From contig NZ_AYMP01000024.1 of the NCBI RefSeq assembly GCF_000633515.1, forward strand, positions 62,001 to 126,000: a stretch of 64,000 nt of DNA. The letters run 5' to 3'. The stretch comes from Morganella morganii H1r (GTDB lineage Bacteria; Pseudomonadota; Gammaproteobacteria; Enterobacterales; Enterobacteriaceae). Made by a program: the position numbers and the translations under genes. A model generated the notes under the pieces. The model worked only from the letters and a program-made list of their open reading frames with translations, was not told the origin of the DNA and did not search any database. This document shows positions 9,021-18,691 of this stretch, piece after piece (positions within the stretch are counted from its first letter, which is position 1; each line of letters starts with the position of its first letter).

Positions 9021-9314
9021 ATTTTCATTCCTTAAACGGGAGATAAAACCCGGCAACAGATGCTGGTGATAATGAATTTTAAAAAATCATATCATGACGG
9101 AGTTCTTTGGCAAGATATATTTCGATATAAATTAATAATACAATTTAAACATATAGTTACCTTAAAAATAATGATATTGAAAATTATAGACAATGTCGGA
9201 TTTTGTCAGCGGATTGTCAATCAAAACATAATCATAATATGATTGACATGTTAATTAACCCTAAATAAACTCGCTCCTAATCTATCGGATAAAACAGAAC
9301 AGGAATAAACAATA
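9021..9314. promoter_or_regulatory. Divergent ter regulatory region
   Basis: A 294-bp, strongly AT-rich spacer between terZ and the ATP-grasp gene. It must hold both promoters. Three TGTC elements start at 9194, 9204 and 9215 (spacing 10 and 11 bp, one face of the helix), a candidate regulator site. TerW is known to bind the ter promoter region in a related plasmid system; whether it uses these repeats is inference. Confidence 0.55.
9243..9271 (+). promoter_or_regulatory. Sigma-70 type promoter of the ter biosynthetic operon
   Basis: A perfect -35 box TTGACA (9243-9248), a 17-bp spacer and a -10 box TAAACT (9266-9271, 4 of 6 consensus) lie 43 bp before the ATP-grasp start codon. Confidence 0.6.
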
Positions 9315-10373
9315 ATGGCGCATGCGATCTGGCTGACGGAAGGGCTCTCCTCCCAGCGTGATCTGATCCGGAATATCAGGCTGTTCGCGCAGACATTACA
9401 GGCTGATCTCACGATCTTTGCCTCTCACCGGCATCCCCGTCACGAGATCCTGTCAGAGGCGGATTATTCCCTGACTGAACCGGCTGACGATAACGATCGG
9501 CTGGCGCTTATCCTGTCTGTTACGGAAAAATACAGTATTCAGGCAATCCATGCCGGGCGGAATACCGCGTGGTTTGAAACGCACAGAAACACTATCACAG
9601 CTGCCGGCACCCGGCTGATAACCGGTGTCGCCTCTCTGTCTGATTACGCCGTGGCGGATGATAAAATCCGCTTTGCTGCTGAGATGGCATCACACGACCT
9701 GCCGGTTGTGCCTTCTGTACCGGTTACCTCTGCGGCGCAGTTGCGTGATGCACTCACCCGTTCCCCGTTTCCGGGTCTGCCGCTGTGCATTAAACCGGTT
9801 CAGGGCATTTACGGTGCCGGTTTCTGGCAGTTTGATGACAATGCACAGCCGATGGCCATGTTCACAAACCCTGAACGGCGGCTCACCACACCGCAGCAGT
9901 ATCTGTCCGCCCTTGAAAGCGCGAAAAAATGCGCCCCGCAGGTACTGATGCCTTATTTGCCCGGCCCGGAGTATTCCGCAGATATTCTGGCTGATAACGG
10001 TGAAGTGCTGGCTGCTGTTGCGCGGCGCAAAGAGGGTTCCCTGCAATACCTTGAACATGACGGCGCCGCATTTGAACTGGCCTGCGCCTGTGCGCGGGTA
10101 ATGAAGGCCGATGGGCTGGTGAATGTGCAGACCCGCCATGACCATCACGGGCAGCCGCTGCTGCTGGAAATCAATATGCGACCGTCCGGCGGTATCGGTT
10201 ATACCGCGCTGAGCGGGGTGAATCTGCCGGGCCTGTTTGCCCTGCACAGTATCGGGCTGCTCAGTGCGGATGAGGTCAGAGAATATGACCGCACTGCATT
10301 TCGTCCGGCAATTGTCCGCCCGCTGACCGAAGCCGTCAGCTACCCGTCTGCCCTGAACAATGCAATACACTGA
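9315..10373 (+). CDS. ATP-grasp ligase of the Ter biosynthetic operon
   Basis: Predicted ATP-dependent carboxylate-amine (or thiol) ligase, cytosolic, 352 aa. The ATP-grasp fold is seen from LCIKPVQGIYGAGFW (about residues 156-170, the ATP-binding lysine and loop), LPGPEYSADIL (about 216-226) and the metal-binding LLEINMRPSGGIGYT (about 278-292). The start ATG follows AACAGGAATAAACAAT. It is the first gene of a five-enzyme cluster that, in ter loci, has been proposed (Anantharaman, Iyer and Aravind) to make a nucleoside-like metabolite. The substrate is unknown. The promoter at 9243-9271 drives it, back to back with terZABCDE. Confidence 0.85.
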   Translation: MAHAIWLTEGLSSQRDLIRNIRLFAQTLQADLTIFASHRHPRHEILSEADYSLTEPADDNDRLALILSVTEKYSIQAIHAGRNTAWFETHRNTITAAGTRLITGVASLSDYAVADDKIRFAAEMASHDLPVVPSVPVTSAAQLRDALTRSPFPGLPLCIKPVQGIYGAGFWQFDDNAQPMAMFTNPERRLTTPQQYLSALESAKKCAPQVLMPYLPGPEYSADILADNGEVLAAVARRKEGSLQYLEHDGAAFELACACARVMKADGLVNVQTRHDHHGQPLLLEINMRPSGGIGYTALSGVNLPGLFALHSIGLLSADEVREYDRTAFRPAIVRPLTEAVSYPSALNNAIH

Positions 10374-10380
10374 GGTCACT

Positions 10381-11523
10381 ATGCCCGGTTTTACCCGTCC
10401 CGGTTGCCACCGGTTCACACTGACAACCGGCACGCTGGAAGTCCGCAGCGATGCCACCCCGGAAACGCTGGATGCGCTGTTCGCAATAGCGGAGCGGCGT
10501 AACCCGAAACGGGCATTTCTGTTTGTCAGCAAAGTGCTGGGCCGCCATATCCCGGTGGAGCCGGAAATTATGCGTGGTGTTTACCGCCGCCTCAGTGAGC
10601 AGTTCCCGCAGGATCTGCCGCAGCCGCTGCTGGTTATCGGTATGGCGGAAACCGCTGTCGGTCTGGGAGCAGGGGTATACAGCGAAATCCGCCGTCAGTA
10701 TCCGGAATCCCTGTATCTCTCCTCCACCCGCCATCCGGCGGACGGCGAACTGCTGTGTGAATTTAAAGAGAATCACAGCCACGCCACCGATCATCTGCTC
10801 TATTTCCCGGCCGATCCGCAACTGAGAACCCGGCTGCAACAGGCAAAAACCCTGGTGCTGGCTGATGACGAAGCCACCACCGGCAATACGTTTACCAATC
10901 TGCTGACCGCACTGTATGAAAGCGGGCAGCTGCCTGATTTACAACAGGTTGTGACTGTCACACTGACTGACTGGCGGGAAAGTCCTGCCGCCGTTCAGCA
11001 CGGTCTGCCGTTGCGGCATGTCTCTCTTGTCAGCGGCAGCTGGCACTGGGAAGCGGATCCGGATGCGCCCCTGCCGGAGATGCCGGATGTGAATGTCAGC
11101 GCGGCGGGAGCCGTGCCAATCCGCCGTCCGCAGACACGGGTACGGCTCGGTCTGCATGATCCGCACACCGATTTTGGCTGCACGATGACGGCAGCACCCG
11201 GTGAGCGGATCCTGGTGCTCGGTTCCGGGGAATTTGTCCGGGAACCGTTCCTGCTGGCGGAACGGCTGGCAGAGGCCGGGGCTGATGTAAAATTCAGTGC
11301 CCTGACCCGCTCCCCGATAGCCCCCGGCGGTGCTATTGAATCTGTTATTTCCTTCACGGATAACTACGGACTGGGGATCCCCAATTATCTCTACAACGTG
11401 GCACATCAGTCATTTGACCGCATTCTGCTGTGCACCGAAACGGATCCGGCGGCGTTTGATCCGCAGTTATTACAGGCACTGGCCCGCTGCGCGCCGCTGA
11501 CGGAGGTAATTTATGACGACTAA
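10381..11523 (+). CDS. Phosphoribosyltransferase with TRSP domain (Ter operon)
   Basis: A 380-aa cytosolic protein with an N-terminal phosphoribosyltransferase domain; the PRPP loop is VLADDEATTGNTFTNLL (about residues 159-175). The C-terminal domain carries the motif LTRSPIAPGGAI (about residues 310-321) that names the TRSP domain. It is predicted to form an N- or C-glycosidic bond using PRPP in the Ter-linked metabolite pathway; the reaction is untested. I start at the ATG at 10381 because TGAGGTCACT precedes it; an in-frame ATG at 10360 overlaps the previous gene and has no ribosome-binding site. The end overlaps the HAD gene by 11 nt, so translation is probably coupled. Confidence 0.82.
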   Translation: MPGFTRPGCHRFTLTTGTLEVRSDATPETLDALFAIAERRNPKRAFLFVSKVLGRHIPVEPEIMRGVYRRLSEQFPQDLPQPLLVIGMAETAVGLGAGVYSEIRRQYPESLYLSSTRHPADGELLCEFKENHSHATDHLLYFPADPQLRTRLQQAKTLVLADDEATTGNTFTNLLTALYESGQLPDLQQVVTVTLTDWRESPAAVQHGLPLRHVSLVSGSWHWEADPDAPLPEMPDVNVSAAGAVPIRRPQTRVRLGLHDPHTDFGCTMTAAPGERILVLGSGEFVREPFLLAERLAEAGADVKFSALTRSPIAPGGAIESVISFTDNYGLGIPNYLYNVAHQSFDRILLCTETDPAAFDPQLLQALARCAPLTEVIYDD

Positions 11524-12298
11524 ACCGGTGATCCTGAGCGATCTGGATGACACCCTGTTCCAGACAAAGCGCAAAATGACGCAGGAGCAGGCACTTACAC
11601 CGTTCCGCGCCGGTGCCGTTGACCGCACATTGCAGCCGCGCAGTTTTATGACCGAAGAACAGTCTATGCTGACAGACTGGCTGCTGGCACATGCCGATCT
11701 CATTCCGGTTACAGCACGCGGGACGGAAGAACTCCGCCGTGTCACTATCCCGTTCCGTTCGTATGCGATCACCACACACGGCGCGGTGATCCTGCAACCG
11801 GACGGCTCGCCGGAGCCGGTCTGGCAGTCTCAGATGCTGGCCGCCCTCGCCCCTTACCGTGAACGCCTGCTGTCACTTCAGCAGTTTTGTACTGACATGA
11901 TGGCCGGGCGCGGTATTGATGCCCGGGCGCGTATTAATGATGAATACGATGATGTACCGGTCTATCTGGTGATGAAGCACACTGACAGCACCCGCACAGC
12001 GGAACTGTATGCCGTTGCCGCAGAGATTGAACAACAGTTTCCGGCGGACGGGTTTTACATCCACCGCAACGGCAACAATATCGCCTGGCTGCCGGACCCG
12101 GTGGAAAAAGGCCATGCTGTTACGCACCTGCTGGCGTTATTACGGGCAGAGCGCGGCACTTTTCCGGTTATCGGCCTCGGCGACAGTCTGAGTGATTACC
12201 GCTTTATGAAACACTGCACCTGGTTCGGGATGCCGTCCCGCTGTCAGTTTGCGGAGGCGGTCGCCGCCCGGATTTTCAGTGAGGTATCCGATGTATAA
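11513..12298 (+). CDS. HAD-superfamily phosphatase of the Ter operon
   Basis: Predicted phosphatase of 261 aa. HAD motif I is LSDLDDTLFQ (nucleophile Asp near residue 10), motif II PVTARGTEEL (about residue 65) and motif IV GLGDSLSDYRFM (about 221-232), with a C2-type cap between. In ter loci it sits between two PRTase-type enzymes and probably removes a phosphate from the sugar-phosphate intermediate; that is inference. The start ATG follows GGAGGTAATTT. It overlaps the gene before by 11 nt and the gene after by 8 nt. Confidence 0.82.
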   Translation: MTTKPVILSDLDDTLFQTKRKMTQEQALTPFRAGAVDRTLQPRSFMTEEQSMLTDWLLAHADLIPVTARGTEELRRVTIPFRSYAITTHGAVILQPDGSPEPVWQSQMLAALAPYRERLLSLQQFCTDMMAGRGIDARARINDEYDDVPVYLVMKHTDSTRTAELYAVAAEIEQQFPADGFYIHRNGNNIAWLPDPVEKGHAVTHLLALLRAERGTFPVIGLGDSLSDYRFMKHCTWFGMPSRCQFAEAVAARIFSEVSDV

Positions 12299-13370
12299 TT
12301 TCCCTCCGTTCTCAGGCAGTTATCTGCCGGATGATGTGCAGTTTCTGCTCCGGCCGGTTACCATTGATATGACCCCGGTGGATGTGAAAGAGCAGCTTAT
12401 CCAGTCCGGACAGAAGCACTATTCTGATATGCTCAGCCAGGAGCCCGCCCCCACGGACTGGCATCTTGATCTGTTTAACCGCGCACTGAAAAAAGGCGCC
12501 CCCCGGCTGGCACGGGATGTGAGTTCCCTTGCCCGCACACTGGGTGATTATTTTGCGGATCAGCCGGTTGTGCTGGTCAGCCTGGTCCGCGCCGGTGTAC
12601 CGTTAGGCGTGATGCTGCATCAGGCGCTGCGTGATGCGGGAAAAACCTCACACCATTACGGCATCAGTATCATCCGCGATCGCGGTATTGATACGGCGGC
12701 ACTGGAATGGATCGAACACCATCACGGCACCACCGGTATTGTCTTTGTTGATGGCTGGACAGGCAAAGGCGCTATCACCGGTGAACTGATCCGCTCTCTG
12801 AAAGACAGACCCGGCTACCCGGCCGATCCGCGTCTGGTGGTTTTGGCCGATCCTGCCGGATGCGCCTGGCTCTCCGCTGCGGATGATGACTGGCTGATCC
12901 CCTCCGGGATTATGGGAGCCCCGGTTTCCGGGCTTATCTCCCGCTCAGTCTGGTCAGATACCGGCCCGCACGGCTGTGTGCATTGTGAGCACTTACAACC
13001 TTATGAGTGCAGCCGGACACTCACCGATACCGTTGCGGCCTTACGCCCTCAGTATACGGCTGTCCCTGCCGCCGCCTTTCCCGATCCGGACACCAAAACC
13101 GCACTGCGCGAAAAAAGCCGCGCGGTGATCACTGCACTGGCTGAACGCTGCGGTGTCACCGATCTGAACAGAATCAAACCCGGCATTGCCGAAGCCACCC
13201 GCGCCGTTCTGCGCCGGGTGCCGGATCATGTCTTTGTGCGTGACTGTACAGAGCCGGATGTGGAATTACTGCTTTATCTCACCCGTCAGAAAGGGATCGC
13301 TATCACGGAAGCCGGCGACGCCCTCGGGCAGTACCGCGCCGTCACTATTATCAGGAAGGTATCACCATGA
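12291..13370 (+). CDS. StiP-type PRTase/PELOTA-domain protein (Ter operon)
   Basis: A 359-aa protein of the family databases call 'cysteine protease StiP'. The visible signature is a phosphoribosyltransferase-like loop, VFVDGWTGKGAITGEL (about residues 151-166), followed by a C-terminal part of about 85 aa that corresponds to the PELOTA-like RNA-binding segment described for this family. No protease active site is evident, so the protease name looks misleading. The start is at 12291, with GAGGTATCCG before it; a longer frame from 12249 lies inside the HAD gene. It overlaps the next gene by 4 nt. Confidence 0.78.
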   Translation: MYNFPPFSGSYLPDDVQFLLRPVTIDMTPVDVKEQLIQSGQKHYSDMLSQEPAPTDWHLDLFNRALKKGAPRLARDVSSLARTLGDYFADQPVVLVSLVRAGVPLGVMLHQALRDAGKTSHHYGISIIRDRGIDTAALEWIEHHHGTTGIVFVDGWTGKGAITGELIRSLKDRPGYPADPRLVVLADPAGCAWLSAADDDWLIPSGIMGAPVSGLISRSVWSDTGPHGCVHCEHLQPYECSRTLTDTVAALRPQYTAVPAAAFPDPDTKTALREKSRAVITALAERCGVTDLNRIKPGIAEATRAVLRRVPDHVFVRDCTEPDVELLLYLTRQKGIAITEAGDALGQYRAVTIIRKVSP

Positions 13371-14314
13371 CCCGACGTCTCTCCCCGTGGAATTTAGGGG
13401 CCTCACTCTATATGCCCGCCACCCGCACCGATATCACGGATGTGATTATCAGTAATAAAATCAGCGGGCTGCGTTCACTGATTATCTGTCTGGAAGATGC
13501 GGTCAGTGAAGCGGATATCCCGCAGGCACTGAATAATTTACAGAGCATTATGGCCGCGCTGACAGCGGAGAAACAGCGTGCCGGAAACCAGAACTGGCCG
13601 CTGGTCTTTATCCGCCCGCGCAACCCGGAAATGGGATTGTGGCTGCGCGGGCACTGCGACCTCAGTGCCGCTGACGGGCTGGTACTGCCGAAATTCACAC
13701 AGAAAACGCTGCCGGTCTGGTGGCAGGTGGTACAGGATACCCCGCTGTGTATGATGCCGACCCTGGAAACAGAAGAAGTCTGTGATGTGGTACAGATGCG
13801 CGAGCTGGCACAGGTACTCAAATCCCATCCCTGTCATGACAAAATCATCGCACTGCGTATCGGCGGAAATGACCTGATGAATGTGATCTCCCTGCGCCGC
13901 CCGCGCCATCTCACCCTGTATGACGGCCCGATGGGTTATGTGATAAAAATGCTGGTCTCTGTATTTGCCCCGCACGATTTTGCCATGACCGCTCCGGTCT
14001 GCGAGCATATTGATGATCACGATGTCATGACGCGGGAGCTGGCGCTGGATATCGCTCACGGACTTACGGGCAAAACGGCGATCCATCCGAATCAGGTGGC
14101 GGTGATTGAGCAGGCACTGCGGGTCTCCGCCGATGAGCACGCGGATGCACTGCGGATCCTCAACTCCACACAGGCGGTATTCAAATCACAGGGAGCCATG
14201 TGTGAGCCGGCGACACACCGGCGCTGGGCATCGGCCATTCTGGCCCGTGCCCGGGTGTACGGGATCGCACAGCGAAAAACGGACGAACAGCCGTTTAAAA
14301 CACAAAACGGCTGA
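13367..14314 (+). CDS. CitE/HpcH-like aldolase-lyase (Ter operon)
   Basis: Predicted TIM-barrel C-C lyase of the HpcH/HpaI/citrate lyase beta family, 315 aa, cytosolic. It has GASLYMPATRTD (about residues 11-22), LIICLEDAVSEADIP (about 38-52, acidic metal ligands) and FIRPRNPEMGLWL (about 80-92). The C-terminal TGKTAIHPNQVAVIEQA (about 223-239) is the conserved CitE end motif. The start ATG is preceded by GGAAGGTATCACC and overlaps the StiP gene by 4 nt. It is the last enzyme of the metabolite operon; a 163-bp gap then leads to terW. Confidence 0.85.
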   Translation: MTRRLSPWNLGASLYMPATRTDITDVIISNKISGLRSLIICLEDAVSEADIPQALNNLQSIMAALTAEKQRAGNQNWPLVFIRPRNPEMGLWLRGHCDLSAADGLVLPKFTQKTLPVWWQVVQDTPLCMMPTLETEEVCDVVQMRELAQVLKSHPCHDKIIALRIGGNDLMNVISLRRPRHLTLYDGPMGYVIKMLVSVFAPHDFAMTAPVCEHIDDHDVMTRELALDIAHGLTGKTAIHPNQVAVIEQALRVSADEHADALRILNSTQAVFKSQGAMCEPATHRRWASAILARARVYGIAQRKTDEQPFKTQNG

Positions 14315-14477
14315 AACTGAGGACAGAAATATCATCAGACTGAATATCCTGCACTATTATATCTGAATACCTTGATATATCCTGACCAGCTGATTAAATA
14401 GAACTGTTATGCGGAACCGCTGTTTCCGGCATAACAGCTTCTCTGTCTCTTTGTTTTTATACAGGTGTCCCCAGACT

Positions 14478-14960
14478 ATGCAATTAAGCACACGACAGGT
14501 TCGTTTATTCACCCTGGCAACCCTGCTCGGTGCCGGAAAACCGGTTCCGTCAGATGAAATCCTGGCGACACTCCGCTGCTCAGAGGCAACTCTGACCCGT
14601 ACTTTCAAAGAGTTACGTGATACCTGGTCGGCAGAAATCCGCTACCGCAAAGCCTCACACACCTATGAAATGACTGATCCGGGCACACTGGATCGCAAAA
14701 CACTGAAAAAGATGAGTGAAGAGCTGGAGAGCCATAACGGGCAGAAATCGGTGTATTACTGCGGGAAGGTGTCACTGGATAAAGAGAAGAAGAAAGCGGT
14801 ATCGCTGTCACTGACCGGCACAACAATCCGGAAAATAGCGCATTTATCCATGCTGTCCGGTAAAACCCGCAGTGACGCGGTAGAGATGCTGGTCAACCTT
14901 CATATCGATGAGTTAATTGAATCGATAATCCGGCGAAATGAAAGTCAGCAGAAAAAATAA
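14478..14960 (+). CDS. terW: Regulator TerW
   Basis: DNA-binding regulator of the ter locus, 160 aa. TerW of a uropathogenic E. coli plasmid system binds the ter promoter region. An N-terminal winged-helix-like segment (about residues 1-60, PSDEILATLRCSEATLTRTF as recognition region) is followed by a charged middle and a C-terminal helical part (about 110-155, SGKTRSDAVEMLVNLHIDEL) that looks like a ribbon-helix-helix/dimer element. The start at 14478 matches the TerW N-terminus MQLxTRQ; a frame open from 14409 is not conserved. It is likely read from the 163-bp gap or by read-through, and ends at a bidirectional terminator. Confidence 0.9.
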   Translation: MQLSTRQVRLFTLATLLGAGKPVPSDEILATLRCSEATLTRTFKELRDTWSAEIRYRKASHTYEMTDPGTLDRKTLKKMSEELESHNGQKSVYYCGKVSLDKEKKKAVSLSLTGTTIRKIAHLSMLSGKTRSDAVEMLVNLHIDELIESIIRRNESQQKK

Positions 14961-14972
14961 TCCGTAAAAAAA

Positions 14973-14999
14973 GCCCGGTAAAATACCGGGCGATTTTAT
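14973..14999. terminator. Bidirectional terminator between terW and fbaA
   Basis: GCCCGGTA (14973-14980) pairs with TACCGGGC (14984-14991) around AAA. A-rich sequence on the left and T-rich on the right let it serve both converging genes. Confidence 0.85.
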
Positions 15000-15014
15000 T
15001 ATTCACGCAACAAA

Positions 15015-16091
15015 TTACAGAACGTTAACGCAGTTCAGCTCTTTGAATGCTTTTTCCAGACGTTCGATCATTGTCTGCTGACCGGCACGTAACCATGCAC
15101 GCGGGTCATAGTATTTTTTGTTCGGCTTGTCTTCGCCTTCCGGGTTGCCCAGCTGGCCCTGCAGATAACCTTCGTTTTTCTGATAGTAGTGCAGGATACC
15201 TTCCCAGGTTGCCCACTGAGTATCGGTGTCGATATTCATTTTCACCACACCGTAACCCACAGCTTCTTTGATTTCTTCTGCAGTGGAGCCGGAACCGCCG
15301 TGGAAAACGAAATTCAGGCTGTTGTGCGGCAGGTTATATTTCTCAGAGACGTAGTCCTGAGAGTTACGCAGAATTTTTGGTGTTAACTGCACGTTACCCG
15401 GCTTGTAAACGCCGTGTACGTTACCGAATGATGCAGCGATAGTGAAACGCGGGCTGATGGCATTCAGTTTTTCATAAGCGTACGCCACGTCTTCCGGCTG
15501 GGTGTACAGAGCGGAGTTATCGAGGTGGGAGTTATCCACGCCGTCTTCCTCACCACCGGTGCAGCCCAGTTCGATTTCCAGGGTCATACCGATTTTCGCC
15601 ATACGGGTCAGGTATTTGCTGCAAATCTCAATGTTTTCTTCCAGTGACTCTTCTGACAGGTCGATCATGTGAGAAGAGAACAGCGGTTTACCGGTTGCGG
15701 CAAAGTGTTTTTCACCGGCATCCAGCAGGCCGTCTAACCACGGCAGTAATTTCTTCGCACAGTGGTCAGTGTGCAGAATGACCGGCACGCCGTAATATTC
15801 CGCCATCTGATGCACATGATGCGCACCGGAGATAGCACCCAGAACCGCAGACTGCTGACCTTCGCCTTTAAAACCTTTACCGGCGATAAATGCGGCACCA
15901 CCGTTTGAGAACTGAACAATAACAGGCGCACGGACTTTGGCCGCCGCTTCCAATACGGCGTTGATCGAGTCTGTCCCGACGCAGTTTACCGCTGGCAGTG
16001 CAAAATTATTCTCTTTGGCTACCGCAAAGATTTTCTGAACATCATCGCCAGTGACGACACCGGGTTTTACAAAATCAAAAACTTTAGACAT
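15015..16091 (-). CDS. fbaA: Fructose-bisphosphate aldolase, class II
   Basis: Zn-dependent cleavage of fructose 1,6-bisphosphate to dihydroxyacetone phosphate and glyceraldehyde 3-phosphate; cytosolic glycolysis and gluconeogenesis. It has 358 aa (E. coli FbaA 359). The catalytic Asp109 and the zinc ligand His110 are seen in ILHTDHCAKK. The ELGCTGGEEDGVDN motif (about residues 173-186) and FVFHGGSGSTAEEI (about 262-275, phosphate binding) follow. It is the last gene of the conserved epd-pgk-fbaA cluster, 79 nt after pgk, and is closed by the shared terminator. Confidence 0.98.
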   Translation of the reverse strand: MSKVFDFVKPGVVTGDDVQKIFAVAKENNFALPAVNCVGTDSINAVLEAAAKVRAPVIVQFSNGGAAFIAGKGFKGEGQQSAVLGAISGAHHVHQMAEYYGVPVILHTDHCAKKLLPWLDGLLDAGEKHFAATGKPLFSSHMIDLSEESLEENIEICSKYLTRMAKIGMTLEIELGCTGGEEDGVDNSHLDNSALYTQPEDVAYAYEKLNAISPRFTIAASFGNVHGVYKPGNVQLTPKILRNSQDYVSEKYNLPHNSLNFVFHGGSGSTAEEIKEAVGYGVVKMNIDTDTQWATWEGILHYYQKNEGYLQGQLGNPEGEDKPNKKYYDPRAWLRAGQQTMIERLEKAFKELNCVNVL

Positions 16092-16170
16092 ATCAAATTT
16101 CCTGTATTGGTCTTTCGGAAGTTGTCACGGGCAGCTCACACTGCCCGTTGTTGTCATCTGATTATGACTG

Positions 16171-17334
16171 TTACTGTTTTGCACGTTCTTCGAGCATGAC
16201 AACGGCAGGCAGTTTTTTGCCTTCGACGAATTCCAGGAATGCGCCGCCGCCGGTAGAGATGTAAGAGATTTTGTCCGCAATGCCGAATAAGTCGATAGCC
16301 GCCAGGGTATCACCGCCGCCTGCGATAGAGAATGCGTCACTGTCAGCAATGGCGTTAGCCACGATTTCAGTCCCTTTACGGAAGTTCGGGAACTCAAACA
16401 CGCCTACCGGGCCATTCCACAGAATGGTTTTGGCATTTTTCAGGATATCAGCCAGGTGCTGTGCGGATTCATCACCGATATCCAGTACCTGTTCGTCATC
16501 TTTGATGTCATTGGCTGATTTCAGCACCGCTTCTGCGGTTTCTGAGAACTCAGTCGCCACACGGACATCAACCGGTACCGGGATATCACAGCTGCTGAGT
16601 AATTTTTTCGCTTCCGGAATCAGGTCATCCTCATACAGTGAACGGCCGACATTGTGCCCTTCCGCTGCAATAAAGGTGTTGGCAATACCACCGCCGACGA
16701 TGATCTGATCCGCGATTTTGGACAGAGAGTCCAGTACGGTCAGTTTGGTGGACACTTTAGAACCGCCGACAATCGCCACCATCGGACGCGCCGGATTATC
16801 CAGTGCTTTGCCGAGTGCATCCAGTTCCGCCCATAACAGCGGACCGGCACAGGCAACAGGTGCAAATTTTGCCACGCCGTGAGTCGATGCCTGGGCGCGG
16901 TGAGCCGTCCCGAATGCATCCATCACGAAAATATCACACAGTGATGCATACTGTTTTGACAGGGTTTCGTCGTCTTTTTTCTCGCCTTTGTTAAAGCGGA
17001 CGTTTTCCAGTACCACCAGCTCACCGGCATTGAGTTCAAGGCCGTTGAGGTAATCTTTTTCCAGGCGCACCGGGCAGCTCAGTTTATCTGCCAGATAATC
17101 AACAACCGGTTTCAGTGAAAACTCTTCGTTGTATTCCCCTTCAACCGGACGGCCGAGGTGAGAGGTCACCATGACTTTGGCACCCTGTTTCAGTGCGGCT
17201 TCGATTGTCGGGAGCGAGGCACGGATACGTGCATCAGAGGTAACTTTGCCATCTTTGACAGGAACGTTCAGGTCAGCACGGATAAAAATACGTTTACCCG
17301 CCAGATCCAGATCGGTCATCTTAATTACGGACAT
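16171..17334 (-). CDS. pgk: Phosphoglycerate kinase
   Basis: Transfers phosphate between 1,3-bisphosphoglycerate and ADP to make ATP and 3-phosphoglycerate, in the cytosol. It has 387 aa, identical to E. coli Pgk in length. The signature is [12 protein letters not shown] (about residues 14-25), the basic-patch SHLGRP (about 59-64) and the C-terminal nucleotide site [12 protein letters not shown] (about 339-350). It lies 69 nt after epd and 79 nt before fbaA, the enterobacterial order. Confidence 0.98.
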   Translation of the reverse strand: MSVIKMTDLDLAGKRIFIRADLNVPVKDGKVTSDARIRASLPTIEAALKQGAKVMVTSHLGRPVEGEYNEEFSLKPVVDYLADKLSCPVRLEKDYLNGLELNAGELVVLENVRFNKGEKKDDETLSKQYASLCDIFVMDAFGTAHRAQASTHGVAKFAPVACAGPLLWAELDALGKALDNPARPMVAIVGGSKVSTKLTVLDSLSKIADQIIVGGGIANTFIAAEGHNVGRSLYEDDLIPEAKKLLSSCDIPVPVDVRVATEFSETAEAVLKSANDIKDDEQVLDIGDESAQHLADILKNAKTILWNGPVGVFEFPNFRKGTEIVANAIADSDAFSIAGGGDTLAAIDLFGIADKISYISTGGGAFLEFVEGKKLPAVVMLEERAKQ

Positions 17335-17403
17335 GGTGAATCCTCTTGTTGATTCTCTTATCAGTTAAATTGTGTTCAATTTTCTGCCGGGGCACGCCGT
17401 CCC

Positions 17404-18426
17404 TCAGTGAAAACCAGCCTCAGCCATTGCCAGAGTGGTATCCAGCATACGGTTCGCAAAGCCCCATTCGTTATCGCACCAGACCAGCATTTTTATCAGA
17501 TGCTGTCCGCTGACGCGGGTCTGGGTACCGTCAACGATAGCACTGTGCGGATCATGGTTAAAATCCGCCGAGACTAACGGTAACTCTGTGTAGTCCACTA
17601 TACCACGAAATGCCCCTGTCGCTGCGTTTTGCAGAAGGCGGTTTACATCCTGCGTGGTGACATTACTTTTTACGGTGACGCTCAAATCAATCGCCGTCAC
17701 ATTAATTGTAGGCACCCGGACTGAAATCGCCTCAAAATGATCTTCAAATTTCGGGAAAATCCGCCGGATCCCCGCAGCCAGTTTGGTATCCACCGGTATG
17801 ATGGAGTGCCCGGCCGCCCGCGTGCGCCGCAAATCACTGTGATACGCATCAATCACCGGCTGGTCATTCATCGCCGCGTGAATGGTGGTCACTGTACCGG
17901 ACTCGATACCGAATCCCTCATCCAGTAATTTTATCACCGGAATGATGCAGTTGGTGGTACAGGAGGCATTCGATACAATGTTATCCTGCGCCGTCAGTGT
18001 GTCATGGTTAACACCGTAGACAATGGTGGCATCCAGGTCGTTACCGCCGGGATGGGAAAACAGCACTTTTTTCGCACCGTCAGCGATATGTGCCAGCCCG
18101 TCATCACGGGAGCCGTACACGCCGCTGCAGTCCAGCACCACATCCACACCCAGTTCCGCCCAGGGTAACTGATGAATATCCGCTTCATGCAGGATACGGA
18201 TAGTGTCATCACCGACTTTCAGTGTATTTTTATCTGTCAGCTGTACCGGTTTAAAAAAGCGCCCGTGGCTTGTGTCATATTGAAGTAAGTGTGCAATACC
18301 TTCGGAATCCGCCAGCTCATTAATAGCAACAACGGTAATCTGCGTGTTACGCCCGGTTTCATACAACGCCCGCAGCACACTCCGCCCGATTCGCCCAAAC
18401 CCGTTGATTGCAATTTTTATTGTCAT
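17404..18426 (-). CDS. epd: D-erythrose-4-phosphate dehydrogenase
   Basis: NAD-dependent oxidation of erythrose 4-phosphate to 4-phosphoerythronate, the entry to pyridoxal 5'-phosphate synthesis. A GAPDH-type protein of 340 aa (E. coli Epd 339): NAD-binding [11 protein letters not shown] near the N-terminus and the catalytic cysteine in SNASCTTNC (about residue 154). Its place directly before pgk and fbaA distinguishes it from gapA. The start at 18426 follows GAGGATACT; a longer frame to 18447 has no conserved residues. Confidence 0.95.
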   Translation of the reverse strand: MTIKIAINGFGRIGRSVLRALYETGRNTQITVVAINELADSEGIAHLLQYDTSHGRFFKPVQLTDKNTLKVGDDTIRILHEADIHQLPWAELGVDVVLDCSGVYGSRDDGLAHIADGAKKVLFSHPGGNDLDATIVYGVNHDTLTAQDNIVSNASCTTNCIIPVIKLLDEGFGIESGTVTTIHAAMNDQPVIDAYHSDLRRTRAAGHSIIPVDTKLAAGIRRIFPKFEDHFEAISVRVPTINVTAIDLSVTVKSNVTTQDVNRLLQNAATGAFRGIVDYTELPLVSADFNHDPHSAIVDGTQTRVSGQHLIKMLVWCDNEWGFANRMLDTTLAMAEAGFH

Positions 18427-18636
18427 AGTATCCTCAGAAATAGCCAAATTATCAGCGGACTAAGAATAACGAACTCACGGGTTTTTGTACGGGGTATTTA
18501 TCATAGAAACCGTAATCTTTTTTATCCTTTACGGCACAATCATAATACCCTTACTACTGAAACGGTTCAGCTTAATGAAGACAGGTTATGCTAAATGAAA
18601 AAAGATCGCAAGACAGTCAGAGGAGCAAAAACAAAA

Positions 18637-18672
18637 AAAGCGCATTCGGTCAAAAAAACCGGAATGCGCTTT
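18637..18672 (-). terminator. Rho-independent terminator of tktA
   Basis: AAAGCGCATTC (18637-18647) pairs with GAATGCGCTTT (18662-18672); read leftwards it is followed by a T-run. It lies 20 nt past the tktA stop. Confidence 0.8.
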
Positions 18673-18691
18673 CAGAATCTGTATCAGCAGA

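Noticed and set aside
12291-13370. Cysteine protease function for the StiP-type protein
   Set aside because: No protease motif is visible; the PRTase-like loop and operon context fit a biosynthetic role better.
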